NCBI GenBank assembly: GCA_963556195.1
Contig: CAUVYP010000579.1
Location: forward strand, 248,001 to 312,000
Direction of reading: 5' to 3'
DNA from: Sepiola atlantica
Lineage: Eukaryota > Mollusca > Cephalopoda > Sepiida > Sepiolidae
Length of the DNA: 64,000 nucleotides
A program made the translations under genes and the position numbers. Each line of letters begins with the position of its first letter. Position 1 is the first letter of the stretch. The notes under the pieces are model-generated. The model had not been told where the DNA came from and made no database searches. It worked only from the letters and a program-made list of their open reading frames with translations. This document shows, in pieces, positions 37,974 to 50,993 of the stretch.

Positions 37974-40900
37974 TTGTTGATGTTTTGCGTATTCAGTTTG
38001 TATCGACATATCTCCGGGAGTACAAGAGCTGAACTTCTGAAACTTGGTACTTCAGTAGAAAATGTGTGTCCGCTAATGTCTGCAAAGTTTCGGAGCACAA
38101 TTCTTATAAATGTGGAAGTTATTAACAAAAGACCTATCAACTTTAAATCGCACTAAATTTTGTTGATGTTTTGCGTATTCAGTTTGTATCGACATATCTC
38201 CGGGAGTACAAGAGCTGAACTTCTGAAACTTGGTACTTCAGTAGAAAATGTGTGTCCGCTAATGTCTGCAAAGTTTCGGAGCACAATTTGTATAAATGTG
38301 GAAGTTATTAACAAAAGACCTATCAACTTTAAATCGCACTAAATTTTGTTGATGTTTTGCGTATTCAGTTTGTATCGACATATCTCCGGGAGTACAAGAG
38401 CTGAACTTCTGAAACTTCGTACATCAGTAGAAAATGTGTGTCCGCTATTGTCTGCAAAGTTTCGGAGCACAATTCTCATAAATGTGGAAGTTATAAACAA
38501 AAGCGATATCAACTTAAAATCGCACTAAATTTTGTTGATGTTTTGCGTATTCAGTTTGTATCGACATATCTCCGGGAGTACAAGAGCTGAACTTCTGAAA
38601 CTTGGTACTTCAGTAGAAAATGTGTGCCCGCTAATGTCTGCAAAGTTTCAGAGCACAATTTGTATAAATGTGGAAGTTATAAACACAAGCGATATCAACT
38701 TAAAATCGCACTAAATTTTGTTGATGTTTTGCGTATTCAGTTTGTATCGACATATCTCCGGGAGTACAAGAGCTGAACTTCTGAAACTTGGTACCTCAGT
38801 AGAAAATGTGTGTCCGCTAATGTCTGCAAAGTTTCGGAGCACAATTCTTATAAATGTGGAAGTTATAAACAAAAGCGATATCAACTTAAAATCGCACTAA
38901 AATTTGTTGATGTTTTGCGTATTCAGTTTGTATCGACATATCTCCGGGAGTACAAGAGCTGAACTTCTGAAACTTGGTACTTCAGTAGAAAATGTGTGTC
39001 CGCTAATGTCTGCAAAGTTTCAGAGCACAATTTGTATAAATGTGGAAGTTATAAACACAAGCGATATCAACTCAAAATCGCACTAAATTTTGTTGATGTT
39101 TTGCGTATTCAGTTTGTATCGACATATCTCCGGGTGTACAAGAGCTGAACTTCTGAAACTTGGTACTTCAGTAGAAAATGTGTGTCCGCTAATGTCTGCA
39201 AAGTTTCGGAGCACAATTCTTATAAATGTGGAAGTTATTAACAAAAGACCCATCAACTTTAAATCGCACTAAATTTTGTTGATGTTTTGCGTATTCAGTT
39301 TGTATCGACATATCTCCGGGAGTACAAGAGCTGAACTTCTGAAACTTCGTACATCAGTAGAAAATGTGTGTCCGCTATTGTCTGCAAAGTTTCGGAGCAC
39401 AATTCTCATAAATGTGGAAGTTATAAACAAAAGCGATATCAACTTAAAACTGCACTAAATTTTGTTGATGTTTTGCGTATGCAGTTTGTATCGACATATC
39501 TCAGGGAGTACAAGAGCTGAACTTCTGAAACTTGGTACTTCAGTAGAAAATGTGTGTCCGCTAATGTCTGCAAAGTTTCGGAGCACAATTCTTATAAATG
39601 TGGAAGTTATTAACAAAAGACCTATCAACTTTAAATCGCACTAAATTTTGTTGATGTTTTGCGTATTCAGTTTGTATCGACATATCTCCGGGAGTACAAG
39701 AGCTGAACTTCTGAAACTTGGTACTTCAGTAGAAAATGTGTGTCCGCTAATGTCTGCAAAGTTTCGGAGCACAATTTGTATAAATGTGGAAGTTATTAAC
39801 AAAAGACCTATCAACTTTAAATCGCACTAAATTTTGTTGATGTTTTGCGTATTCAGTTTGTATCGACATATCTCCGGGAGTACAAGAGCTGAACTTCTGA
39901 AACTTCGTACATCAGTAGAAAATGTGTGTCCGCTATTGTCTGCAAAGTTTCGGAGCACAATTCTCATAAATGTGGAAGTTATAAACAAAAGCGATATCAA
40001 CTTAAAATCGCACTAAATTTTGTTGATGTTTTGCGTATTCAGTTTGTATCGACATATCTCCGGGAGTACAAGAGCTGAACTTCTGAAACTTGGTACTTCA
40101 GTAGAAAATGTGTGTCCGCTAATGTCTGCAAAGTTTCGGAGCACAATTCTTATAAATGTGGAAGTTATTAACAAAAGACCCATCAACTTTAAATCGCACT
40201 AAATTTTGTTGATGTTTTGCGTATTCAGTTTGTATCGACATATCTCCGGGAGTACAAGAGCTGAACTTCTGAAACTTCGTACATCAGTAGAAAATGTGTG
40301 TCCGCTATTGTCTGCAAAGTTTCGGAGCACAATTCTCATAAATGTGGAAGTTATAAACAAAAGCGATATCAACTTAAAACTGCACTAAATTTTGTTGATG
40401 TTTTGCGTATGCAGTTTGTATCGACATATCTCCGGGAGTACAAGAGCTGAACTTCTGAAACTTGGTACTTCAGTAGAAAATGTGTGTCCGCTAATGTCTG
40501 CAAAGTTTCGGAGCACAATTCTTATAAATGTGGAAGTTATTAACAAAAGACCTATCAACTTTAAATCGCACTAAATTTTGTTGATGTTTTGCGTATTCAG
40601 TTTGTATCGACATATCTCCGGGAGTACAAGAGCTGAACTTCTGAAACTTGGTACTTCAGTAGAAAATGTGTGTCCGCTAATGTCTGCAAAGTTTCGGAGC
40701 ACAATTTGTATAAATGTGGAAGTTATTAACAAAAGACCTATCAACTTTAAATCGCACTAAATTTTGTTGATGTTTTGCGTATTCAGTTTGTATCGACATA
40801 TCTCCGGGAGTACAAGAGCTGAACTTCTGAAACTTCGTACATCAGTAGAAAATGTGTGTCCGCTATTGTCTGCAAAGTTTCGGAGCACAATTCTCATAAA

Positions 40901-41693
40901 TGTGGAAGTTATAAACAAAAGCGATATCAACTTAAAATCGCACTAAATTTTGTTGATGTTTTGCGTATTCAGTTTGTATCGACATATCTCCGGGAGTACA
41001 AGAGCTGAACTTCTGAAACTTGGTACTTCAGTAGAAAATGTGTGCCCGCTAATGTCTGCAAAGTTTCAGAGCACAATTTGTATAAATGTGGAAGTTATAA
41101 ACACAAGCGATATCAACTTAAAATCGCACTAAATTTTGTTGATGTTTTGCGTATTCAGTTTGTATCGACATATCTCCGGGAGTACAAGAGCTGAACTTCT
41201 GAAACTTGGTACTTCAGTAGAAAATGTGTGTCCGCTAATGTCTGCAAAGTTTCGGAGCACAATTCTTATAAATGTGGAAGTTATAAACAAAAGCGATATC
41301 AACTTAAAATCGCACTAAAATTTGTTGATGTTTTGCGTATTCAGTTTGTATCGACATATCTCCGGGAGTACAAGAGCTGAACTTCTGAAACTTGGTACTT
41401 CAGTAGAAAATGTGTGTCCGCTAATGTCTGCAAAGTTTCAGAGCACAATTTGTATAAATGTGGAAGTTATAAACACAAGCGATATCAACTTAAAATCGCA
41501 CTGAATTTTGTTGATGTTTTGCGTATTAAGTTTGTATCGACATATCTCCGGGTGTACAAGAGCTGAACTTCTGAAACTTGGTACTTCAGTAGAAAATGTG
41601 TGTCCGCTAATGTCTGCAAAGTTTCGGAGCACAATTCTTATAAATGTGGAAGTTATTAACAAAAGACCCATCAACTTTAAATCGCACTAAATT
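37974..41693. repeat. HOR block 6: 8-5-8 monomer modules
   Basis: After one D (37974), the order is D'-A-B-C-B-D*-A'-F at 38160-39647, D'-A-D-A'-F at 39648-40577, then D'-A-B-C-B-D* from 40578, whose A'-F continues into the next block. D' is a type D copy with the B marks T130 and G131 (AATTTGTATAAATG). In the 5-monomer module one D at 40020 stands for B-C-B-D*. The F copies at 39462 and 40392 have type D tails. The D* at 41508 also has GTATTAAG, and a CTGAATTTTG change at its left junction. Confidence 0.87.
40020..40205. repeat. Chimeric monomer replacing B-C-B-D*
   Basis: The front has GGGAGTAC as in an ordinary copy, and the tail has GACCCATC as in D*. It sits exactly where the neighbouring modules have B-C-B-D*. 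A crossover between the first B and D*, between positions 46 and 96, would delete three monomers (558 bp) and leave this monomer. Confidence 0.78.
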
Positions 41694-42995
41694 TTGTTGA
41701 TGTTTTGCGTATTCAGTTTGTATCGACATATCTCCGGGAGTACAAGAGCTGAACTTCTGAAACTTCGTACATCAGTAGAAAATGTGTGTCCGCTATTGTC
41801 TGCAAAGTTTCGGAGCACAATTCTCATAAATGTGGAAGTTATAAACAAAAGCGATATCAACTTAAAACTGCACTAAATTTTGTTGATGTTTTGCGTATGC
41901 AGTTTGTATCGACATATCTCCGGGAGTACAAGAGCTGAACTTCTGAAACTTGGTACTTCAGTAGAAAATGTGTGTCCGCTAATGTCTGCAAAGTTTCGGA
42001 GCACAATTCTTATAAATGTGGAAGTTATAAACAAAAGCGATATCAACTTAAAATCGCACTAAATTTTGTTGATGTTTTGCGTATTCAGTTTGTATCGACA
42101 TATCTCCGGGAGTACAAGAGCTGAACTTCTGAAACTTGGTACTTCAGTAGAGAATGTGTGTCCGCTAATGTCTGCAAAGTTTCGGAGCACAATTCTTTTA
42201 AATGTGGAAGTTATTAACAAAAGACCTATCAACTTTAAATCGCACTAAATTTTGTTGATGTTTTGCGTATTCAGTTTGTATCGACATATCTCCGGGAGTA
42301 CAAGAGCTGAACTTCTGAAACTTCGTACATCAGTAGAAAATGTGTGTCCGCTATTGTCTGCAAAGTTTCGGAGCACAATTCTCATAAATGTGGAAGTTAT
42401 AAACAAAAGCGATATCAACTTAAAATCGCACTAAATTTTGTTGATGTTTTGCGTATTCAGTTTGTATCGACATATCTCCGGGAGTACAAGAGCTGAACTT
42501 CTGAAACTTGGTACTTCAGTAGAAAATGTGTGTCCGCTAATGTCTGCAAAGTTTCGGAGCACAATTCTTATAAATGTGGAAGTTATTAACAAAAGACCTA
42601 TCAACTTTAAATCGCACTAAATTTTGTTGATGTTTTGCGTATTCAGTTTGTATCGACATATCTCCGGGAGTACAAGAGCTGAACTTCTGAAACTTCGTAC
42701 ATCAGTAGAAAATGTGTGTCCGCTATTGTCTGCAAAGTTTCGGAGCACAATTCTCATAAATGTGGAAGTTATAAACAAAAGCGATATCAACTTAAAATCG
42801 CACTAAATTTTGTTGATGTTTTGCGTATTCAGTTTGTATCGACATATCTCCGGGAGTACAAGAGCTGAACTTCTGAAACTTGGTACTTCAGTAGAAAATG
42901 TGTGTCCGCTAATGTCTGCAAAGTTTCGGAGCACAATTCTTATAAATGTGGAAGTTATTAACAAAAGACCTATCAACTTAAAATCGCACTAAATT

Positions 42996-43181
42996 TTGTT
43001 GATGTTTTGCGTATTCAGTTTGTATCGACATATCTCCGGGAGTACAAGAGCTGAACTTCTGAAACTTGGTACTTCAGTAGAAAATGTGTGTCCGCTAATG
43101 TCTGCAAAGTTTCGGAGCACAATTCTTATAAATGTGAAAGTTATTAACACAAGCGATATACCTTTTAAATCGCACTAAATT
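42996..43181. repeat. Monomer subtype X (GATATACCTTTTAAA tail)
   Basis: X differs most from the other types in its tail. It has A142 (GTGAAAGTT), T150, C155, and a clustered change of CAAC to ACCT at 165-168, with no change in length. Copies lie at 42996, 46158 and 48762, once in each copy of the second 17-monomer HOR and always just before type B. The close cluster suggests one complex event or conversion from an unseen relative, not four separate substitutions. Confidence 0.88.
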
Positions 43182-46100
43182 TTGTTGATGTTTTGCGTAT
43201 TCAGTTTGTATCGACATATCTCCGGGAGTACAAGAGCTGAACTTCTGAAACTTGGTACTTCAGTAGAAAATGTGTGCCCGCTGATGTCTGCAAAGTTTCA
43301 GAGCACAATTTGTATAAATGGGGAAGTTATAAACACAAGCGATATCAACTTAAAATCGCACTAAATTTTGTTGATGTTTTGCGTATTCAGTTTGTATCGA
43401 CATATCTCCGGGAGTACAAGAGCTGAACTTCTGAAACTTGGTACTTCAGTAGAAAATGTGTGTCCGCTAATGTCTGCAAAGTTTCGGAGCACAATTCTTA
43501 TAAATGTGGAAGTTATAAACAAAAGCGATATCAACTTAAAATCGCACTAAAATTTGTTGATGTTTTGCGTATTCAGTTTGTATCGACATATCTCCGGGAG
43601 TACAAGAGCAGAACTTCTGAAACTTAGTACTTCAGTAGAAAATGTGTGTCCGCTAATGTCTGCAAAGTTTCGGAGCACAATTCTTATAAATGTGGAAGTT
43701 ATAAACAAAAGCGATATCAACTTAAAATCGCACTAAATTTTGTTGATGTTTTGCGTATTCAGTTTGTATCGACATATCTCCGGGAGTACAAGAGCTGAAC
43801 TTCTGAAACTTGGTACTTCAGTAGAGAATGTGTGTCCGCTAATGTCTGCAAAGTTTCGGAGCACAATTCTTTTAAATGTGGAAGTTATTAACAAAAGACC
43901 TATCAACTTTAAATCGCACTAAATTTTGTTGATGTTTTGCGTATTCAGTTTGTATCGACATATCTCCGGGAGTACAAGAGCTGAACTTCTGAAACTTCGT
44001 ACATCAGTAGAAAATGTGTGTCCGCTATTGTCTGCAAAGTTTCGGAGCACAATTCTCATAAATGTGGAAGTTATAAACAAAAGCGATATCAACTTAAAAT
44101 CGCACTAAATTTTGTTGATGTTTTGCGTATTCAGTTTGTATCGACATATCTCCGGGAGTACAAGAGCTGAACTTCTGAAACTTGGTACTTCAGTAGAAAA
44201 TGTGTGTCCGCTAATGTCTGCAAAGTTTCGGAGCACAATTCTTATAAATGTGGAAGTTATTAACAAAAGACCTATCTACTTTAAATCGCACTAAATTTTG
44301 TTGATGTTTTGCGTATTCAGTTTGTATCGACATATCTCCGGGAGTACAAGAGCTGAACTTCTGAAACTTCGTACATCAGTAGAAAATGTGTGTCCGCTAT
44401 TGTCTGCTAAGTTTCGGAGCACAATTCTCATAAATGTGGAAGTTATAAACAAAAGCGATATCAACTTAAAATCGCACTAAATTTTGTTGATGTTTTGCGT
44501 ATTCAGTTTGTATCGACATATCTCCGGGAGTACAAGAGCTGAACTTCTGAAACTTGGTACTTCAGTAGAAAATGTGTGTCCGCTAATGTCTGCAAAGTTT
44601 CGGAGCACAATTCTTATAAATGTGGAAGTTATTAACAAAAGACCTATCAACTTTAAATCGCACTAAATTTTGTTGATGTTTTGCGTATTCAGTTTGTATC
44701 GACATATCTCCGGGAGTACAAGAGCTGAACTTCTGAAACTTGGTACTTCAGTAGAAAATGTGTGTCCGCTAATGTCTGCAAAGTTTCGGAGCACAATTCT
44801 TATAAATGTGGAAGTTATTAACAAAAGACCTATCAACTTTAAATCGCACTAAATTTTGTTGATGTTTTGCGTATTCAGTTTGTATCGACATATCTCCGGG
44901 AGTACAAGAGCTGAACTTCTGAAACTTCGTACATCAGTAGAAAATGTGTGTCCGCTATTGTCTGCAAAGTTTCGGAGCACAATTCTCATAAATGTGGAAG
45001 TTATAAACAAAAGCGATATCAACTTAAAACTGCACTAAATTTTGTTGATGTTTTGCGTATGCAGTTTGTATCGACATATCTCCGGGAGTACAAGAGCTGA
45101 ACTTCTGAAACTTGGTACTTCAGTAGAAAATGTGTGTCCGCTAATGTCTGCAAAGTTTCGGAGCACAATTCTTATAAATGTGGAAGTTATAAACAAAAGC
45201 GATATCAACTTAAAATCGCACTAAATTTTGTTGATGTTTTGCGTATTCAGTTTGTATCGACATATCTCCGGGAGTACAAGAGCTGAACTTCTGAAACTTG
45301 GTACTTCAGTAGAGAATGTGTGTCCGCTAATGTCTGCAAAGTTTCGGAGCACAATTCTTTTAAATGTGGAAGTTATTAACAAAAGACCTATCAACTTTAA
45401 ATCGCACTAAATTTTGTTGATGTTTTGCGTATTCAGTTTGTATCGACATATCTCCGGGAGTACAAGAGCTGAACTTCTGAAACTTCGTACATCAGTAGAA
45501 AATGTGTGTCCGCTATTGTCTGCAAAGTTTCGGAGCACAATTCTCATAAATGTGGAAGTTATAAACAAAAGCGATATCAACTTAAAATCGCACTAAATTT
45601 TGTTGATGTTTTGCGTATTCAGTTTGTATCGACATATCTCCGGGAGTACAAGAGCTGAACTTCTGAAACTTGGTACTTCAGTAGAAAATGTGTGTCCGCT
45701 AATGTCTGCAAAGTTTCGGAGCACAATTCTTATAAATGTGGAAGTTATTAACAAAAGACCTATCAACTTTAAATCGCACTAAATTTTGTTGATGTTTTGC
45801 GTATTCAGTTTGTATCGACATATCTCCGGGAGTACAAGAGCTGAACTTCTGAAACTTCGTACATCAGTAGAAAATGTGTGTCCGCTATTGTCTGCAAAGT
45901 TTCGGAGCACAATTCTCATAAATGTGGAAGTTATAAACAAAAGCGATATCAACTTAAAATCGCACTAAATTTTGTTGATGTTTTGCGTATTCAGTTTGTA
46001 TCGACATATCTCCGGGAGTACAAGAGCTGAACTTCTGAAACTTGGTACTTCAGTAGAAAATGTGTGTCCGCTAATGTCTGCAAAGTTTCGGAGCACAATT

Positions 46101-46715
46101 CTTATAAATGTGGAAGTTATTAACAAAAGACCTATCAACTTTAAATCGCACTAAATTTTGTTGATGTTTTGCGTATTCAGTTTGTATCGACATATCTCCG
46201 GGAGTACAAGAGCTGAACTTCTGAAACTTGGTACTTCAGTAGAAAATGTGTGTCCGCTAATGTCTGCAAAGTTTCGGAGCACAATTCTTATAAATGTGAA
46301 AGTTATTAACACAAGCGATATACCTTTTAAATCGCACTAAATTTTGTTGATGTTTTGCGTATTCAGTTTGTATCGACATATCTCCGGGAGTACAAGAGCT
46401 GAACTTCTGAAACTTGGTACTTCAGTAGAAAATGTGTGCCCGCTGATGTCTGCAAAGTTTCAGAGCACAATTTGTATAAATGTGGAAGTTATAAACACAA
46501 GCGATATCAACTTAAAATCGCACTAAATTTTGTTGATGTTTTGCGTATTCAGTTTGTATCGACATATCTCCGGGAGTACAAGAGCTGAACTTCTGAAACT
46601 TGGTACTTCAGTAGAAAATGTGTGTCCGCTAATGTCTGCAAAGTTTCGGAGCACAATTCTTATAAATGTGGAAGTTATAAACAAAAGCGATATCAACTTA
46701 AAATCGCACTAAAAT

Positions 46716-46901
46716 TTGTTGATGTTTTGCGTATTCAGTTTGTATCGACATATCTCCGGGAGTACAAGAGCTGAACTTCTGAAACTTGGTACTTCAGTAG
46801 AAAATGTGTGTCCGCTAATGTCTGCAAAGTTTCGGAGCACAATTCTTATAAATGTGGAAGTTATTAACAAAAGACCTATCTACTTTAAATCGCACTAAAT
46901 T
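46716..46901. repeat. Deletion-junction monomer in the middle copy of block 7
   Basis: This D monomer sits where C-E-A-D stands in the flanking copies. It keeps the AAAATTTG left junction of the second C and the CTACTTTAAA tail of the D. It lacks the AGCAGAAC mark of that C. A three-monomer (558-bp) deletion by unequal exchange explains it. Confidence 0.75.
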
Positions 46902-49900
46902 TTGTTGATGTTTTGCGTATTCAGTTTGTATCGACATATCTCCGGGAGTACAAGAGCTGAACTTCTGAAACTTCGTACATCAGTAGAAAATGTGTGTCCG
47001 CTATTGTCTGCAAAGTTTCGGAGCACAATTCTCATAAATGTGGAAGTTATAAACAAAAGCGATATCAACTTAAAATCGCACTAAATTTTGTTGATGTTTT
47101 GCGTATTCAGTTTGTATCGACATATCTCCGGGAGTACAAGAGCTGAACTTCTGAAACTTGGTACTTCAGTAGAAAATGTGTGTCCGCTAATGTCTGCAAA
47201 GTTTCGGAGCACAATTCTTATAAATGTGGAAGTTATTAACAAAAGACCTATCAACTTTAAATCGCACTAAATTTTGTTGATGTTTTGCGTATTCAGTTTG
47301 TATCGACATATCTCCGGGAGTACAAGAGCTGAACTTCTGAAACTTGGTACTTCAGTAGAAAATGTGTGTCCGCTAATGTCTGCAAAGTTTCGGAGCACAA
47401 TTCTTATAAATGTGGAAGTTATTAACAAAAGACCTATCAACTTTAAATCGCACTAAATTTTGTTGATGTTTTGCGTATTCAGTTTGTATCGACATATCTC
47501 CGGGAGTACAAGAGCTGAACTTCTGAAACTTCGTACATCAGTAGAAAATGTGTGTCCGCTATTGTCTGCAAAGTTTCGGAGCACAATTCTCATAAATGTG
47601 GAAGTTATAAACAAAAGCGATATCAACTTAAAACTGCACTAAATTTTGTTGATGTTTTGCGTATGCAGTTTGTATCGACATATCTCCGGGAGTACAAGAG
47701 CTGAACTTCTGAAACTTGGTACTTCAGTAGAAAATGTGTGTCCGCTAATGTCTGCAAAGTTTCGGAGCACAATTCTTATAAATGTGGAAGTTATAAACAA
47801 AAGCGATATCAACTTAAAATCGCACTAAATTTTGTTGATGTTTTGCGTATTCAGTTTGTATCGACATATCTCCGGGAGTACAAGAGCTGAACTTCTGAAA
47901 CTTGGTACTTCAGTAGAGAATGTGTGTCCGCTAATGTCTGCAAAGTTTCGGAGCACAATTCTTTTAAATGTGGAAGTTATTAACAAAAGACCTATCAACT
48001 TTAAATCGCACTAAATTTTGTTGATGTTTTGCGTATTCAGTTTGTATCGACATATCTCCGGGAGTACAAGAGCTGAACTTCTGAAACTTCGTACATCAGT
48101 AGAAAATGTGTGTCCGCTATTCTCTGCAAAGTTTCGGAGCACAATTCTCATAAATGTGGAAGTTATAAACAAAAGCGATATCAACTTAAAATCGCACTAA
48201 ATTTTGTTGATGTTTTGCGTATTCAGTTTGTATCGACATATCTCCGGGAGTACAAGAGCTGAACTTCTGAAACTTGGTACTTCAGTAGAAAATGTGTGTC
48301 CGCTAATGTCTGCAAAGTTTCGGAGCACAATTCTTATAAATGTGGAAGTTATTAACAAAAGACCTATCAACTTTAAATCGCACTAAATTTTGTTGATGTT
48401 TTGCGTATTCAGTTTGTATCGACATATCTCCGGGAGTACAAGAGCTGAACTTCTGAAACTTCGTACATCAGTAGAAAATGTGTGTCCGCTATTGTCTGCA
48501 AAGTTTCGGAGCACAATTCTCATAAATGTGGAAGTTATAAACAAAAGCGATATCAACTTAAAATCGCACTAAATTTTGTTGATGTTTTGCGTATTCAGTT
48601 TGTATCGACATATCTCCGGGAGTACAAGAGCTGAACTTCTGAAACTTGGTACTTCAGTAGAAAATGTGTGTCCGCTAATGTCTGCAAAGTTTCGGAGCAC
48701 AATTCTTATAAATGTGGAAGTTATTAACAAAAGACCTATCAACTTTAAATCGCACTAAATTTTGTTGATGTTTTGCGTATTCAGTTTGTATCGACATATC
48801 TCCGGGAGTACAAGAGCTGAACTTCTGAAACTTGGTACTTCAGTAGAAAATGTGTGTCCGCTAATGTCTGCAAAGTTTCGGAGCACAATTCTTATAAATG
48901 TGAAAGTTATTAACACAAGCGATATACCTTTTAAATCGCACTAAATTTTGTTGATGTTTTGCGTATTCAGTTTGTATCGACATATCTCCGGGAGTACAAG
49001 AGCTGAACTTCTGAAACTTGGTACTTCAGTAGAAAATGTGTGCCCGCTGATGTCTGCAAAGTTTCAGAGCACAATTTGTATAAATGTGGAAGTTATAAAC
49101 ACAAGCGATATCAACTTAAAATCGCACTAAATTTTGTTGATGTTTTGCGTATTCAGTTTGTATCGACATATCTCCGGGAGTACAAGAGCTGAACTTCTGA
49201 AACTTGGTACTTCAGTAGAAAATGTGTGTCCGCTAATGTCTGCAAAGTTTCGGAGCACAATTCTTATAAATGTGGAAGTTATAAACAAAAGCGATATCAA
49301 CTTAAAATCGCACTAAAATTTGTTGATGTTTTGCGTATTCAGTTTGTATCGACATATCTCCGGGAGTACAAGAGCAGAACTTCTGAAACTTGGTACTTCA
49401 GTAGAAAATGTGTGTCCGCTAATGTCTGCAAAGTTTCGGAGCACAATTCTTATAAATGTGGAAGTTATAAACAAAAGCGATATCAACTTAAAATCGCACT
49501 AAATTTTGTTGATGTTTTGCGTATTCAGTTTGTATCGACATATCTCCGGGAGTACAAGAGCTGAACTTCTGAAACTTGGTACTTCAGTAGAGAATGTGTG
49601 TCCGCTAATGTCTGCAAAGTTTCGGAGCACAATTCTTTTAAATGTGGAAGTTATTAACAAAAGACCTATCAACTTTAAATCGCACTAAATTTTGTTGATG
49701 TTTTGCGTATTCAGTTTGTATCGACATATCTCCGGGAGTACAAGAGCTGAACTTCTGAAACTTCGTACATCAGTAGAAAATGTGTGTCCGCTATTGTCTG
49801 CAAAGTTTCGGAGCACAATTCTCATAAATGTGGAAGTTATAAACAAAAGCGATATCAACTTAAAATCGCACTAAATTTTGTTGATGTTTTGCGTATTCAG

Positions 49901-50621
49901 TTTGTATCGACATATCTCCGGGAGTACAAGAGCTGAACTTCTGAAACTTGGTACTTCAGTAGAAAATGTGTGTCCGCTAATGTCTGCAAAGTTTCGGAGC
50001 ACAATTCTTATAAATGTGGAAGTTATTAACAAAAGACCTATCTACTTTAAATCGCACTAAATTTTGTTGATGTTTTGCGTATTCAGTTTGTATCGACATA
50101 TCTCCGGGAGTACAAGAGCTGAACTTCTGAAACTTCGTACATCAGTAGAAAATGTGTGTCCGCTATTGTCTGCAAAGTTTCGGAGCACAATTCTCATAAA
50201 TGTGGAAGTTATAAACAAAAGCGATATCAACTTAAAATCGCACTAAATTTTGTTGATGTTTTGCGTATTCAGTTTGTATCGACATATCTCCGGGAGTACA
50301 AGAGCTGAACTTCTGAAACTTGGTACTTCAGTAGAAAATGTGTGTCCGCTAATGTCTGCAAAGTTTCGGAGCACAATTCTTATAAATGTGGAAGTTATTA
50401 ACAAAAGACCTATCAACTTTAAATCGCACTAAATTTTGTTGATGTTTTGCGTATTCAGTTTGTATCGACATATCTCCGGGAGTACAAGAGCTGAACTTCT
50501 GAAACTTGGTACTTCAGTAGAAAATGTGTGTCCGCTAATGTCTGCAAAGTTTCGGAGCACAATTCTTATAAATGTGGAAGTTATTAACAAAAGACCTATC
50601 AACTTTAAATCGCACTAAATT

Positions 50622-50993
50622 TTGTTGATGTTTTGCGTATTCAGTTTGTATCGACATATCTCCGGGAGTACAAGAGCTGAACTTCTGAAACTTCGTACAT
50701 CAGTAGAAAATGTGTGTCCGCTATTGTCTGCAAAGTTTCGGAGCACAATTCTCATAAATGTGGAAGTTATAAACAAAAGCGATATCAACTTAAAATCGCA
50801 CTAAATTTTGTTGATGTTTTGCGTATTCAGTTTGTATCGACATATCTCCGGGAGTACAAGAGCTGAACTTCTGAAACTTGGTACTTCAGTAGAAAATGTG
50901 TGCCCGCTGATGTCTGCAAAGTTTCAGAGCACAATTTGTATAAATGTGGAAGTTATAAACACAAGCGATATCAACTTAAAATCGCACTAAATT
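50622..50993. repeat. Two-monomer linker (A-B)
   Basis: An A and a B monomer stand between the second 17-monomer HOR and the 7-monomer HOR. The B has C96 and G102. With the following C-D-D they repeat the A-B-C-D-D opening of block 1. Confidence 0.8.

Larger units (their letters stand above)
41694..50621. repeat. HOR block 7: second 17-monomer unit, copies of 17, 14 and 17
   Basis: The unit reads A'-F-E-A-D-A-(P or D)-X-B-C-C-E-A-D-A-D-D. Copies are 41694-44855 (3162 bp), 44856-47459 (2604 bp) and 47460-50621 (3162 bp). X, the AGCAGAAC mark (43554 and 49320) and the CTACTTTAAA change in D (44112, 46716 and 49878) confirm the register. The middle copy lacks C-E-A. Its D at 46716 follows the AAAATTTG junction that elsewhere precedes the second C, so the deletion joins C and D. 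The length equals that of block 3, but the order is unrelated. Confidence 0.9.

Noticed and set aside
49226..49564. 112-codon frame in a second plus-strand phase
   Set aside because: It exists because AGAGCTGAAC reads AGAGCAGAAC in the monomer at 49320, which removes the one TGA of that phase. The sister change at 43554 is closed by a TAG in CTTAGTAC, so there is no conserved gene.
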